A stretch of 64,000 nucleotides of DNA, from positions 74,834,040 to 74,898,039 of the forward strand of contig CM059193.1 of the NCBI GenBank assembly GCA_030323885.1, written 5' to 3'. Both the position numbers and the translations under genes were made by a program. Below, one piece after another: positions 42,515 to 53,925 of the stretch; position 1 is the first letter of the stretch, and each line of letters opens with the position of its first letter. The notes under the pieces were generated by a model. It did no database searches. It saw nothing but the letters and a program-made list of their open reading frames with translations, and was not told the DNA's origin. This DNA comes from Branchipolynoe longqiensis. Its lineage: Eukaryota > Annelida > Polychaeta > Phyllodocida > Polynoidae.

Positions 42515-43140
42515 CTATCCGGACCGCACTTCGTCCACACCTCTCTCTGTCACCTCTCTGCCGGCCCAGCACCTCCTCGATATGTCTGAAAAGAGTTCCA
42601 GGAGGGGGTGCCCGCCGGCATTTTCACTTTCTATTCTTACTCTGTCCGTGTCTATGGCTTGCTGGATGGTCACCGTAGGGCAAATAGACACGGTCCTTTG
42701 ACTCAGCTCTCCTCATTTCTCTTTCCTAGATTCTGCCCTTTCGATTTCTCCCAGGCACACTTCTTCCCCTGACAAGGGTTGTTGTGTTCCTGGGTGGGGC
42801 CCTTGACCTATTACGATTTCTCTGTCTGGTTCTTGTTGCTGGAACGACCGCTGCTCCCACCTTTGCCCGCCTTCCTCAAACCCCTGCTGACCGGATTCAA
42901 GTGCTACACTACACTACACACACCTACAGTTCTACTACATACCGGCACGGAGAGATCCCTGCCACCCGGCGCCCCGTCATCACTACGTCGTGAAGGATGT
43001 CCCCAGCCTTCACAACACTCCCTCTACGAAGACAAGTCTTCAACCACAGATTGGGCCGATTTATCGGAGCCTCTCTACCCAATGTTGCAGTTCTGCAACC
43101 TGTAACCATTGTAAGGTTACAAACACCCCCATTTGATTGA
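42515..43140 (+). other. Non-repetitive insert within the pyrimidine minisatellite
   Basis: About 620 bp of mixed sequence separates two parts of the same minisatellite (42005-42500 and 43141 on) and ends in TTTGATTGATTGATT, a retroposon-like tail. An open frame at 42779-43105 has no recognised domain. A 5'-truncated LINE is possible, not shown. Confidence 0.4.
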
Positions 43141-43480
43141 TTGATTCCTTCCCCTCCTCCCTCTCCTCCTCCCTTCCTACCCCTCTTCCTCATCTCCCTC
43201 CTCCTTTCCCACATCATTCATTCACTCACTCTCCTTCTCCCTTCCTCCCCTCCCTTTCTTCCTTTCCGCCCCCCTTCTCCTACCTCCGCTCCTCCTCTCC
43301 TCTTCCCCAGTTCTCCTTCCTTCTTCGTCCTCCGTCATTTCCCTTTCCCTTTCACCTCGGTGTCTCTCCTCCTGCCTTCTCACCTCCTATTGCCTCTCCC
43401 CTTCCCCTTCACCCCCTCCTCCCCATCCCTTTCCTCCATCTCCTCCCCCCCCTTTTCTCTTCTTCTTGTATCTTTTTCAC
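43141..43480. repeat. Pyrimidine-rich minisatellite, continued
   Basis: CTCCTCCCTTCC and CATCATTCATTCACTCACTC units as in 42005-42500, then degenerate C/T tract. Confidence 0.75.
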
Positions 43481-44554
43481 GAATGGCAAAGGTCGCGTAT
43501 GCGTGGACAATGACGAGAAACATGAGCGGATATGACACAATAGAACCGGGAACAATTGATGAATGCGACACCAGGTGGCGTATGGCAGAGAGAAAAGAAA
43601 CAGGATAGTGGACTACCATTGTACATGCACTTGAGTTGTACCAACTATGACTATGAGCATCGGATTACAGTTTTACAGTCCTATGTGTGTTGTTGTGTAT
43701 GTTATTTTGTGTATTTGTGTGATTTGTTTGTGTTTGTTGTGGTTTTTTCTTTGTTTGTTTTTGTTCGACCATTAATTGATTAAGCACGGGAATTGCAATC
43801 GTGGGATTTGGTTTTCCTTACTCAAGACAACCATACACAAAGTATATTGTGCAATATACAAAGTTCAGGTACAGCTGATTAACGATATGTACACCTGGTG
43901 TTATCAAGTATTCTTCACCTGAATAAGTTATGGATGTTAACATGATACACCCCCCCCTCCCCTGCCACCACTCTTGACCATCATGAACAAACCATCAACA
44001 CACCAAACATCCTACACAACTATCAACCTGCTTAAACCCATTGAACATGAATATAAGACAGACAACATGTCTTGTAAACTATAAACTTACCTTGTTTTAT
44101 AAGAGAACAAATGTAACCCTCAACGATTGTTTGAGTTGCCCCGAGTATACACTTTCTACTCGGTGCTGATCCCCATTTTTGTATGAACTACAGTGACTGG
44201 TGCTGTACATTATACAGCAGGAGCCACTCCCTTAATTCTACAGGGTCGGTGCTGTAACTAATACAGCCCTGATCAAACATAGATTATTTAGACTGTCAAT
44301 TCCAATAGTAAGATGGCCGTAAGACCAGTGCTCCAGCGCTGACCAATGTCATATTTAGATGAATAAATACTTTACAAAAAAAAGGAAAAAAAAGAAGAAA
44401 GAGTAGTCATTGTTTCCAGAAATATCAATTGCATTGCTCTAAGAATATACCTTTTGAGGTTGAATACCACATTTCTCAAGCACTGAATAGAATATTCCAG
44501 CATTTAGTATTACTAATTAGTACTAATTAGTAGTTTGTCGCCTTCCAACTATGA
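43481..44554. other. Unannotated spacer
   Basis: Contains a GTGT/TTTGTTTG-rich run (43685-43770), then a short reverse piece of the short-3'-end SINE type (ATTAAGCACGGGAATTGCAA). No gene recognised. Confidence 0.35.
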
Positions 44555-44640
44555 CGACCAGACAGTATGGCCGAATGAATTGAGCATCCGTCTCCGTGTT
44601 GGTAGATGGTTGAATTTGAACCGATGGGTCCAACCCCTTG
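44555..44640 (+). mobile_element. SINE-A head fragment
   Basis: CAGACAGTATGGCCGAATGAATTGAGC followed by a degraded B-box area; no body. Confidence 0.5.
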
Positions 44641-44919
44641 TAAAACTTTCCGATCTAATGGCATGAGGATATATGTGAAACTACTATAATAAATTGCAAC
44701 TTGTCTATATAATGGTAAATGGTGATATATACAATCCAAAGGCATATGAGGGATATGCAGAGTTGTTAAACTATTACTCATTAGGTATAGAAATTGTATA
44801 GTAAAATAGTATAGAGGAGGAGTGTCACTTCTTAGATAGTCTTTGGAGGAGTCACCTCACATACCCCCTCCCCCCATGGTGTTATTTATGGATCACTGGC
44901 CACCACAAGGCACTGTAAC

Positions 44920-45130
44920 CAGCATGACAAGGCCTTGGATACAGCAGATTGAACTCTGATTGGTGGATCAACCCATGTGACCACTGCCATCTTGGATTCT
45001 AGAAACCTATATAAGATAATAAACCAGGGAGTCTCACTTTCCTACTTTCACTCTTTACCTACTTTCCTTCATTACCTGTATTGATTTCTCATTAGCTTGT
45101 CCACACCATTCACACCACCAGCCAGCGACT
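44920..45130 (+). promoter_or_regulatory. LTR-like promoter sequence
   Basis: TGTAACCAGCATG (44923), inverted CCAAT (GATTGGTGG, about 44966), TATATAAG (45008-45015), AATAAA (45018-45023), then TCACTTTCC about 25 bases on, an initiator-like site. Suggests the U3/R part of a solo LTR cut by the SINE-A that follows. No second LTR seen. Confidence 0.35.
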
Positions 45131-45133
45131 ATA

Positions 45134-45408
45134 CACCCTGGTTGAGTCAAACAATATGACTAACAAATTTATACTTGACATTTCCTAGCCAGGCAATTGG
45201 GATTATTAGGATAGGGCAAGGACTTGTTGGTTCAGTGTCAGGATAATGTGACTGAGTGGGATATCGGGTCATGGTACTGCTGGCATGGTCTCCCAGTTGT
45301 GCAGCTAAATTAAGTCACCATGAGTGTGCACTGTCACAATCTGTCCTGATATGACCTTAAATGTTGCCAGGATGTGAAGCTCCAACAGCCAACCAACCAG
45401 CCATGCAT
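45134..45408 (+). mobile_element. SINE-A, 5'-truncated
   Basis: Begins within the head (CTGGTTGAGTCAAAC) and runs to a CCAACCAACCAG tail. Confidence 0.75.
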
Positions 45409-45566
45409 GACGTCACACAAGCGCGGATTTAGGTTGTTTTGTTTGTTGTTATCTATGTACAGTTCATTGTGATTATTGTGAATAACTAACGTGGTGTTGG
45501 TAGTGGAAGTGCCCCTTTAAATTTAAGGGTAGCTCTTATGATGAGCGATTAAAAGCTGGTTATTTA

Positions 45567-45897
45567 TTAAAGGTGTACAGTCTGATGATGATTCAAATTT
45601 TCAAAAACAAAACAATTATCTAGATATCAAACTTAAATACTGATGCACTTATTAAGCAGTCCTTGCCATATAGAAAAGAACAAGAGTCAATTTAATAGAA
45701 CATGTTAATGCAAAAACCTATGGTGTCAGAATTTTGGCATGTTTGCCGAAACTAATTTGACATGTTTACACTTCAAATATCTTTAAAGTTAGCTATTTAA
45801 AATATAAGTTACTTCAACCTAAAAAGGTAGATTATAACAGTCAATGTATCTCAGAAAAGTGACAGAAACTCAAAACCATCGGACTACGCAATTCTAA
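45567..45897. mobile_element. MITE-Q, near-complete copy
   Basis: TTAAAGGTGTACAGTCTGATG to CATCGGACTACGCAATTCTAA; both ends present, diverged. Confidence 0.75.
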
Positions 45898-46132
45898 TAT
45901 ATATATATATAGATAGGTATATACATTGATATATAGACAACTTTGTGTTGCTTTGAAAAGTGTCAACAATGCATAGTTCTCCCAATGCATCAAAATCATA
46001 GGCACTGCATCCATTCACTCTTCATTCGCAGCACTAGAACCAATTGCAATAATGGATTAAAGTGCTGCGATTGGACATAGCCGTCTGCGAAAAGGAAAAT
46101 CCATGTTTATGCCTGGGAGGTGTCAGACGGCA

Positions 46133-46853
46133 GGCCACTGTGGGTGTGTGGGTGTGTGGGTGTGTGGGTGTGTGGGTGTGTGGGTGTGTGGGTGTGTGGG
46201 TGTGTGGGTGTGTGGGTGTGTGGGCGTGTGGGTGTGTGGGTGTGTGGGTGTGCGGATGTGTGGGTGTGTGGGTGTGTGGGTGTGTGGGCGTGTGGGCGTG
46301 TGGGCGTGTGGGTGCGTAGGGTGTGGATGTGCGGGTGTGTGGGTGTGTGGGTGTGTGGGTGTGTGTGGGTGTGTGGGTGTGTGGGTGTGTGGGTGTGTGG
46401 GTGTGTGGGTGTGTGGGTGTGTGGGTGTGTGGGTGTGTGGGTGTGTGGGTGTGTGGGTGTGTGGATGTGTGGATGTGTGGGTGTGTGGGTGTGTGGGTGT
46501 GTGGGTGTGTGGGTGTGTGGGTGTGTGTGGGTGTGTGGGCGTGTGGGCGTGTGGGTGTGTGGGTGTGTGGATGTGTGGGTGTGTGGGTGTGTGGGTGTGT
46601 GGCTGTGTGGGTGTGTGGATGTGTGTGTGTGTGGGTATGTGTGTGGTAGTGGATGTGTGTGTGGGTGTGTGGCTGTGTGGGTGTGTGAGTGTGTGGGTGT
46701 GTGGGTGTGGGTGTGTGGGCGTGTGGTCGTGTGGGTATGTGTGTGGGGGTGTGGGTGTGTGGGTGTGTGGGTGGATGGGTGTGTGGGTGCGTGTGGGTTT
46801 GTGGGTGTGTGGGTGTGTGGGTGTGTGGGTGTGTGGGTGTGTGGGTGTGTTCA
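46133..46853 (+). repeat. 8-bp array (GTGTGGGT)n
   Basis: About 90 units with sporadic GTGTGGGC, GTGTGGAT and single-unit slips. Long Cys/Val/Gly or His/Thr/Pro frames on both strands are translations of it. Confidence 0.95.
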
Positions 46854-47460
46854 CTGCAGAAGCCCAAGCACTCGTCCATGCATTGGAGTTCATCAAGATC
46901 TCCAACCAGATCTGGTCATTTACATCAATTTTTTTTTCTTGTCTCATGGCTGTTGCAAACCTCAAAATAGATGACACTTTTGTGAAGAAAGGTCATACAG
47001 AAAATGAACTGCCTGGAAACACCTGCGTATTATATCCATTTGTGCTGGGTGCGTCACCATATTGGTATCTCAGTAAATGGGTGTGCTGACTGGGCTGCGC
47101 AAAAATCTTGTGACCTACGACATTACACCATGTCTGATACCCTACTCCAATCTGATATCACTTGTTTTTGGTCTCAGAAAATCCTTGTGGAAGCATTAGT
47201 GGGATGAAAAAACAAATAACATATTATACAAAATCATCACGTCTGTGGGAAAACCACCACAGACTTATGCTGGTGGTCGGCAGGACCAAGTGGTCCTTAG
47301 CCATTGCTGCATTGGCCACTGGTGGCAGACACACGCTTTTCTGCTCAAATGTGGGACCCTCCTCACCAATGCATTGGGTGTCAGTCCCCACGTGACACTC
47401 AAACACATTTGATTAAACTGCATAGATTGTATGGCCTTGCACCAACAATTTTACAATACA
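46854..47460 (+). pseudogene. LINE RNase H and C-terminal zinc-knuckle region, broken
   Basis: Pieces in changing frames match the end of a Jockey/I/R1-type LINE ORF2. VFTAEAQALVHALEFIK at 46850-46900 is the Glu-bearing RNase H segment. CWVRHHIGISVNGCADWAAQ at 47045-47105 is the catalytic His/Asp segment (normally H-x-GI-x-GNE-x-AD). IGH ... THAFLL ... VTLKHI at 47310-47411 is the conserved tail with Cys residues. Frames shift at least twice. The 8-bp array abuts it upstream, and any earlier part of the LINE is not recognisable. Confidence 0.7.
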
Positions 47461-48040
47461 AGCATCACGGATGAACTTTCGACTAATGAAAACCAGGAAG
47501 CGATCCTAGCTTTCTTGAGGGCAGCAGGACTTATATAGTTCATTAAAACAATTGTCACCAATTTATCTAGAATTTTACCTAGCCTCAAATTTGTTGTTGT
47601 AATTGTGAGCCTTTGACTTAAAAAGTATCTCTAGACACCTAGTTGATTGTGTGGTTTTACGTTCTCTGGAAAAGCAACGGCCTGAAAATAATATGACAGA
47701 ATAAGATTTGTACAATTCTCGCCATGATTATGGCCTTTGTTGCCAACATGGCATTAAGCAATCGACACTAACTAACAAACTGTACCTGTTAGCAGTAGAA
47801 TATTTAACATAGGTAGCGCCGTCGTGGCAAAAGGGGAAACTAGCCTAGTCTTTCATATATATCTAAGTACTTCATATAGCATGGGAGAACGGAGGGTACA
47901 ATCTTCTACTTTATAGTATATGTAATGTATTATAGAGCACACCTATGTATATATGCAGTTAACCACTATAGTGAAATCTATGGACAAATAAATTCTGCTT
48001 GAACCCGACTCTGGGAAAGGCAATCAGGAATTGGGCGCAC
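47461..48040. other. Spacer with a short SINE-tail-like piece
   Basis: 47711-47775 (CGCCATGATTATGGCCTTTG ... AAGCAATCGACACTAAC) resembles the 60-bp insert at 20923. Otherwise nothing. Confidence 0.4.
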
Positions 48041-48049
48041 TCATCACTC

Positions 48050-48275
48050 TGTCTTCGCTCTGTCCCAGCCCTCTCCCAGCCCTGTCCCAGCCCTGTCCCC
48101 GCTCTTTTCCTGCTCGCTCCCCTCTCTCTCGCTGCTCTGTCCCCTCTCTGTCCCTGCTCTGTCCCGGCTCACTCCCCGCTCTGCCTCCTCTCGGTCCCCG
48201 CTCTGTCCTCCTCTCTGCCCACTCTGTCCCCGCCCTGTCCCCGCTCTGTCCCTGCTCTCTCCCCGCTCTAACCCC
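48050..48275. repeat. 11-bp-type minisatellite (CGCTCTGTCCC)n
   Basis: About 20 degenerate units of CGCTCTGTCCC/AGCCCTGTCCC. Confidence 0.8.
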
Positions 48276-48519
48276 CGAGGGCTGTCTGACATTCGAACTT
48301 TCCTATCCCCCCCCACACTCATTCACAATGGCTTCCCATTACACCCTCCTCATCCCGCCTGCCCCTCACCACCCTCCTCACCGAACAACTCCTTCCCTGC
48401 TAACACCCTCATTGTTGCATTGTCAGCGCCAGGTGCTGTTGCCCTTTGAAAGGTGCTGCCACATTATCACCTGTGACTACCATCAGGATCCGCTATAGAA
48501 ATGTCGGCCCGCCTTCCTA

Positions 48520-49400
48520 TCCCCGCCACTCCTGTCCACCTCCCCGCCACCCCTCCACTCCACCCCGTCACCCCTCCAGTCGACACCCGTCCACTCCTCA
48601 CCTCCACTCCTCCACCCCTCCTCTCCTCATCTCCACTCCTCCACCCCTCCACTCCACCCCGGCACCCTTTTAGTCGCCACCCCTCCACTCTCCCCCTCCA
48701 CCCCTCCATACACCTTACCTCCTCAACTCCACCCGCAAGGCCTCACCTCCAAGTCCTCCCCCCATACACTCCTCCAATCTCCAACTCCACCCTCTACTCT
48801 CCCCCTCCCCCTCCCCCCTCCACTCCCCACTCCCACCCTCCACTCCCCACCTCCCCCCTCGTCTCACCACTACCCTCTCCACTCTCCACTCCCCACCTCT
48901 ACCCCTCCAGGCCCACCTCCAGCCCCCAGTCCGCACCCCACTGTCCCCTCCACTCTCCACCTCCCCCTCCACTCCTCACCACCCTCTCCACTATCCACTC
49001 CCCACCTCTACCCCTCCACCCCCACCTCCAGCCCCCACTCCGCACCTCCACCGTCCACTCCCCACCTCGACCGCCACTCTTCAGGCCCACTTCTTCACTC
49101 CCATACTTCCACCCCTCCTTTCCCCACCTCCCCCTTTACTCCCCGCTCCCAACCTCCACCCCTCCACTCACCACCTCTCCCTCCACTACACACCTCCATC
49201 CCTCCACTCACCACCTCTCCCTTCACTACACACCTCCACCCCTCCACTCACCACCTCTCCCTCCACTACACACATCCACCCTCCACTCACCACCTCTCCC
49301 CTTCCACTCCCCAACCTTCCCCCGTCCTCACCACCTCCAGCCCCTCCTCGGTACCGACCCTACCCCACTCCACCCACCTGTCCCACCCCCTCCCCCTGCC
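48520..49400. repeat. C/T/A-rich minisatellite region (CCACCCCTCCACTC)n
   Basis: Nearly 900 bases of CCTCCACCC/CCACTCCCCACC units, including three copies of CACCACCTCTCCCTCCACTA (49171-49270). Long Pro/Ser/Thr open frames are artefacts. Confidence 0.85.
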
Positions 49401-49546
49401 ATTCCCCGTCCTTCCAACTGTCGGGCCAATCCTTACTAGCCGCCATCCCCTCCAACACTCCCACCCCTTCAGCCCCAAAGCCCACCCTTGTAAATCCAAT
49501 CCGCCTCGTTCAGACAAGCTCAGCTCCAACCTCCAAGCCACTCAAC

Positions 49547-49738
49547 ACTCACACTCACACTCACACTCACACTCACACTCACACTCACACTCACACTCAC
49601 ACTCACACTCACACTCACACTCACACTCACACTCACACTCACACTCACACTCACACTCACACTCACACTCACACGCACACTCACACTCACACTCACACTC
49701 ACATTCACACTCACACTCACACTCACACTCACACTCAC
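49547..49738. repeat. (ACTCAC)n hexamer array
   Basis: 32 almost perfect units with two variants (CACGCA, CATTCA). Confidence 0.95.
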
Positions 49739-50077
49739 CCACCCTCTACCCGTCACACTCACCTCCCTCCACCCTCCACCCTCCACCCTCCACCATCCTA
49801 AGCCTCCATCCACCACACGCATCCCTTCTTCGGCAACTCTCAGCAACCGGATGTAGCAAGGTGGTAATCGCCGGTGTGAATTCACCCCGGAAGAAGGAGG
49901 GGCGTAGGTGTGGGGGCGGAGCTCCGGGGGAGGGGGGGGGGTGGATTGGGGCGGCATCTTTCTCTACACGTGACTTCGAGAGTTGTGCTTTACTCGAGCA
50001 CAAAACACGCCTAACCCCGTTGGAAATCTCGCACCCCTAACTACTACACTCTCACGGCCTTTGACATTCCGGCCGAG

Positions 50078-50210
50078 ACGGGGTGCCGTTGGTGAATCGG
50101 GAGAACACCGGCCTCACGTGCGGGAGATCAGGAATCTGGTTCCTGGTCGAGTCAAATGAATGACTTATCAAATTTATACTTGTTGTTTCCTAGCCTGGCA
50201 CTGATAAATC
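50078..50210 (+). mobile_element. SINE-A head fragment
   Basis: GCCGTTGGTGAATCGGGAGA head and CGAGTCAAATGAATGACTTA, then lost after CTAGCCTGGCACTGAT. Confidence 0.6.
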
Positions 50211-50294
50211 GGTCCAATCTTTGGTTGAAGATTAATCTTCTGGTGGGATGGTTGTAGAAGCTTGGGGATGTATTTTAAACGATTAAACGACTAG

Positions 50295-50969
50295 CTGCAA
50301 TATTTCCCATTTTCATCACCCCCACGACACTGGTTGCCGTGACCATGATCCTGTACAAGCTATGCGATGTATAGTTGTTGAACCTACCCTGTTCATCTAT
50401 GCATTAGTGCATTGCCTGTATGTATGTAATTGTAAGCATTAAAATACTTACAATTCCAGGGGGACGAGTGTAGTGGTTTGCACTGATCTTTCAGGCAAGT
50501 AACCACATAGACAAGTAGGCGTGGGTAGTGTTGTGATATCAGGGACCCTAGGTGGTGAAATGGTTAGTATACTGGCCCGGAATACAAAGAGATGTGGCTT
50601 CGAGTCCTGCTCTCAGTGCAATATTTCCCATTTTCATCACCCCCATGACACTGGTTGCCATGACCATGATCCTGTACAAGCTATGCGATGTATAGTTGTT
50701 GAACCTACCCTGTGTATGTATATGTTAGTGCATTGCCTGTATATATGAAAGTGTAAATATTAAAACACTTACAATTCCAGGGGGACGAGTGTAGTGGTCT
50801 GCACTGACCTCTCAGGCAAGTAACCACATAGACAGGTAGGGGTGGGTAGTGTGGTGATATCAGGGAGCCTAGGTGGTGTGATTGTTAGCACACTGGCCCG
50901 GAATGCAAAAAAATGTGGGTTCGAATGCCGCTCTAGCACAATATTTCCCATTTTCATCACCAACACGAC
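50295..50969 (+). mobile_element. TRIM copy 4: three terminal repeats, two interiors
   Basis: Partial repeat 50295-50328, interior 50329-50468, full repeat 50469-50649, interior 50650-50789, full repeat 50790-50969. Both interiors are 140 bp. Exact reuse of the same junctions is what LTR-LTR recombination of adjacent copies gives. All repeats end at ...GAC. Confidence 0.75.
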
Positions 50970-51419
50970 AGTTATATGGGTTTAAGGCTCGAGAAGCCAT
51001 CCAGAGGAGCAAGTGTTAAAGCCGCATGGAACATGGATTTTTTAAGCTTGTATGTAATAACAGCGATGGGAAGCAAAAACAACTTTAACACGCAATCAAT
51101 CATTTTCAATATTTAAAAAGAAAACAATAAATCAATCGATTACTCACGACTAACAAGTCATATGATGCTGACAGGTGTGTACCCAGAGAGGAATAATAGA
51201 TATGCCACTTTCAAATTCCGGTTCTATGATGAATGAGGGTTTTTGTTGGCTATGCTATAGGGTATAAATATCCTGCCATTTGCATTGTGGGACTGCAACA
51301 GCCTGACTCTTTACCCACACGAACAGGTATCCGATTTCGGACCGTGTCCAACAGCGTTTGTCCACGGCGTTCCCCTTTGAGTTTGGTTGGGTCACACCAG
51401 CAACCCACACCCCACCGCA

Positions 51420-51935
51420 CCCCCACCCCCGTTCCTCTGACCTTACTGTGTCGGGGCGATGGGGGGAGGGCTGGAAGGGGATATCGACGGGTGGGCGGTG
51501 GGGGGAGGTGGGGAGGGGGGGCAACACTGAAACCAGAACTGAATAAACACTTCTGATGACCCCCCAACCTGGTACGTGTCATTCAAGGTCATTAGAAGGT
51601 CAGACGAAGGTGAGGTTCTAGGTTGTAGTGGGTGGTACCGCCTGGTGGGCGGGGGTTGGGGGGGGGGGGAGTATTGGAGACGGGGCGGCGGGGGGGATGG
51701 TGGTTGCTATGCTGGGTGGAGTGGGTGGGTGGGTGGGTGGATGGGTAGGTGGGCCAGGTGGGACATGGTAGGGGTGCGGACGGGGAAGCATCAAACAAGG
51801 GAAGCGCGCAGTGCTCTTTGAAGTGGGGGTTGGGGTTAGGGGAGGAGGGAGGGGGGAAAGGGTAGGGAGAGGGGAGAGGGCAGGGAGAGGGGAGAGAATG
51901 GGGGGGGGGGGGGGGATGGGATAAGCGGGGAGTAG
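51420..51935. repeat. G-rich low-complexity tracts
   Basis: CCCCACC-type at 51405-51430 and GGGGGAGG/GGTGGGTGGG runs at 51640-51935, including G14 near 51900. Not coding. Confidence 0.7.
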
Positions 51936-51967
51936 ACGGTAGCACCTGAGGGGAGGAGGACGGGCTA

Positions 51968-52202
51968 TTTTCCGCTCCAACCAGTGGTCACCAACTGGTT
52001 CATCAAAGGCAGGGGTATGTGCTGTCCTGTCTGGGGGAAAGTGCGTATAAAAGGCCCCTTGCTGCTCAGCAGAAAGAGTAGCCTATGTTGCAGCAGGGGG
52101 TTTACTCCAAAGAAATATGTCAGAATGTCCATATGTTGGACCTCCAATTGCCAATAATAAAAATGCCTGTGCTCTAGAGGTGTCGTTAAATAAAACAAAC
52201 TT
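51968..52202 (+). mobile_element. SINE-C, 5'-truncated
   Basis: From TTTTCCGCTCCAACCAGTGG to GTCGTTAAATAAAACAAAC; head missing. Confidence 0.8.
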
Positions 52203-52234
52203 TAGGTTTTTTTCTAACGAAGGGCAAACACCAC

Positions 52235-52494
52235 TTAAAGTTGCATAGTCCAATTGGTTTGAGTTTCTGTCATTTTCTGTGATAAATATATGAGGTTGAC
52301 TATTATAATCTACAGTACATATTAACCTATATTTTAATGCCGAACTTCTGAGATAGTTGAAGTTCAAGCATGGACAAGTAATTTCGGCATACCTACCAAA
52401 CTGTGACACTATAACGTTTGATATGTTGAATCAAATCTAGATAACTAGTTTGGTTCTACAAATTTGCTATTTTCAGAGGACTATGCAACTTTAA
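52235..52494. mobile_element. MITE-Q internally deleted copy
   Basis: TTAAAGTTGCATAGTCC to GGACTATGCAACTTTAA, about 260 bp with about 100 bp lost inside. Its right TTAA is immediately the start of another left end (AAGCTGCATAGTCC, to 52508). Confidence 0.75.
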
Positions 52495-52543
52495 AGCTGC
52501 ATAGTCCTATGCAAAAAGCAAATCCTCCAATGGTCCCACCTAA

Positions 52544-53143
52544 TGCTGCAGTCACACTACGAAGCTTCTCGCTGGCGTGCCGCAAATGCGCAAAATAAGG
52601 TGTACGCATCGAGACACGTCCAACTTTTCGGCGGTGTTGGGAAAAGGTTTGGCATCAGCTCAGCGTGTTAGTAGCATGCGGCCAACGTGTGTTGACGCGT
52701 GCAGAAAAAAAATCTAAAAGTTTGTCGCGACGTCTTCATATGACCTTATATGTTGCTAGGGCATAAAACAACAATGCCCCAGTTTGGCGCAACATGTGGG
52801 AACGACCCTCCGCGTGCACGGCGTCTGCCTAGCATTTGCATAACGTTATTCCCCTGCATTTAACGTATTTCGACGCACGCCTAACATCCCCATAACATTC
52901 GACCCACACATTTGCAAATGTCGAAAAGTTTTTGTGAAAGTTTTGTGCAAGCACAAAACTTTCGATGCGCGCCGACACACGCCGACGATCCTTGCCGACC
53001 ATCAATGTCCATCAAAGTGTACCGACGTGTACCGATGCATGCCCAACGCGCGCGTAATGCTTCCCGACGTCTCGCGACGTTTCGCCAAAAATGGACACAC
53101 GTCGACGCGCATTGGAGAGAAGCGTCACAGTGTGACTGCAGCA
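52544..53143. mobile_element. U-family TIR element, 600 bp
   Basis: TGCTGCAGTCACACT at the left and AGTGTGACTGCAGCA at the right, flanked by TAA at 52541-52543 and 53144-53146. The interior has ACG/CGACG-type motifs about every 10-11 bases and carries a ~45-bp SINE-A tail (about 52735-52775). Frames here are by-products of the repeats. Confidence 0.8.
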
Positions 53144-53184
53144 TAAACAAAGCCTCCATCCCCCCTGCCTCTCAGTAATGTCTA

Positions 53185-53520
53185 CTTCATGAATTGGTAG
53201 AGCGCGGGCCTTGCGTGCAGGAGATCCGGGGTTCGGTTCCCGGTTGAATCAAACCAATGACTTATAAAATTGATACTTGTCGCTTCCTAGCCTGGCACTC
53301 AGCATTAATAGGATAGGGAAAGGAGTCGTTAGCTCAGTGTCATGATAAAATGACCTAGTGGGATATCAATCGGGTCATGGTACTGGTGGCCTGATTTTGC
53401 AGTGGGGCAGCACTATGAAATCACCATGAGTGTGCACTGTCACAAGTTGCTACCTGTCCTGATATGATCTTAGATATTGCTGGGATGTAAAACTCCAACA
53501 ACCAACCAACCAACCAACCA
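53185..53520 (+). mobile_element. SINE-A copy
   Basis: Head from AATTGGTAGAGCGCGGGCC, B box GGGTTCGGTTCCC, full body, and a long (CCAA)n tail to 53520. Confidence 0.85.
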
Positions 53521-53822
53521 ACTCCCTTCCCGAGGTTATGTACCTCTGCATAAACCTACACGCTCTTTTAGCTGCTACTTCTACATATTTAATACAGCGT
53601 CCCCGTATTGACTTCCTCCCAGCTGCATGCATGGCGGTCGCCATACCTCCAGGTGGCGCCCTCTACGTAATTAAGGGTGGGGGAGGGGAAGCATCAAACA
53701 GCGGAAGGGGGCTGTGATCATTTAAATGGAGGCAGGGGGGAGAGGGGGAGGCGAGGGAGGGGAAAAAAGTAGGGCAGAGAGTGGGGGTTGTGTCTACGAG
53801 TTATGTTTGAGATAGCGGCAAA

Positions 53823-53925
53823 GGAAAGTTTGTTTTATTTAAAGACGCCTCTAGATCGCATTGATTTTTATCATCCGCTATTCAATGTCAAACATTCTGA
53901 CATATTTCTATCAGTTCTCTTCCAT
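53823..53925 (-). mobile_element. SINE-C 3' fragment
   Basis: GTTTGTTTTATTTAAAGACG to CATTCTGACATATTTC: the terminal ~100 bp in reverse. Confidence 0.7.

Noticed and set aside
41976..43608. Ser/Pro/Leu-rich frames up to 241 codons
   Set aside because: Pyrimidine minisatellite translations.
46034..47089. Long Cys/Gly/Val and His/Thr/Pro open frames on both strands
   Set aside because: They are translations of the (GTGTGGGT)n array; all frames are open because the unit has no stop codons.
48501..49439. 312-codon Pro/Ser/Thr frame
   Set aside because: C/T-rich minisatellite; no start context, signal peptide or domain.
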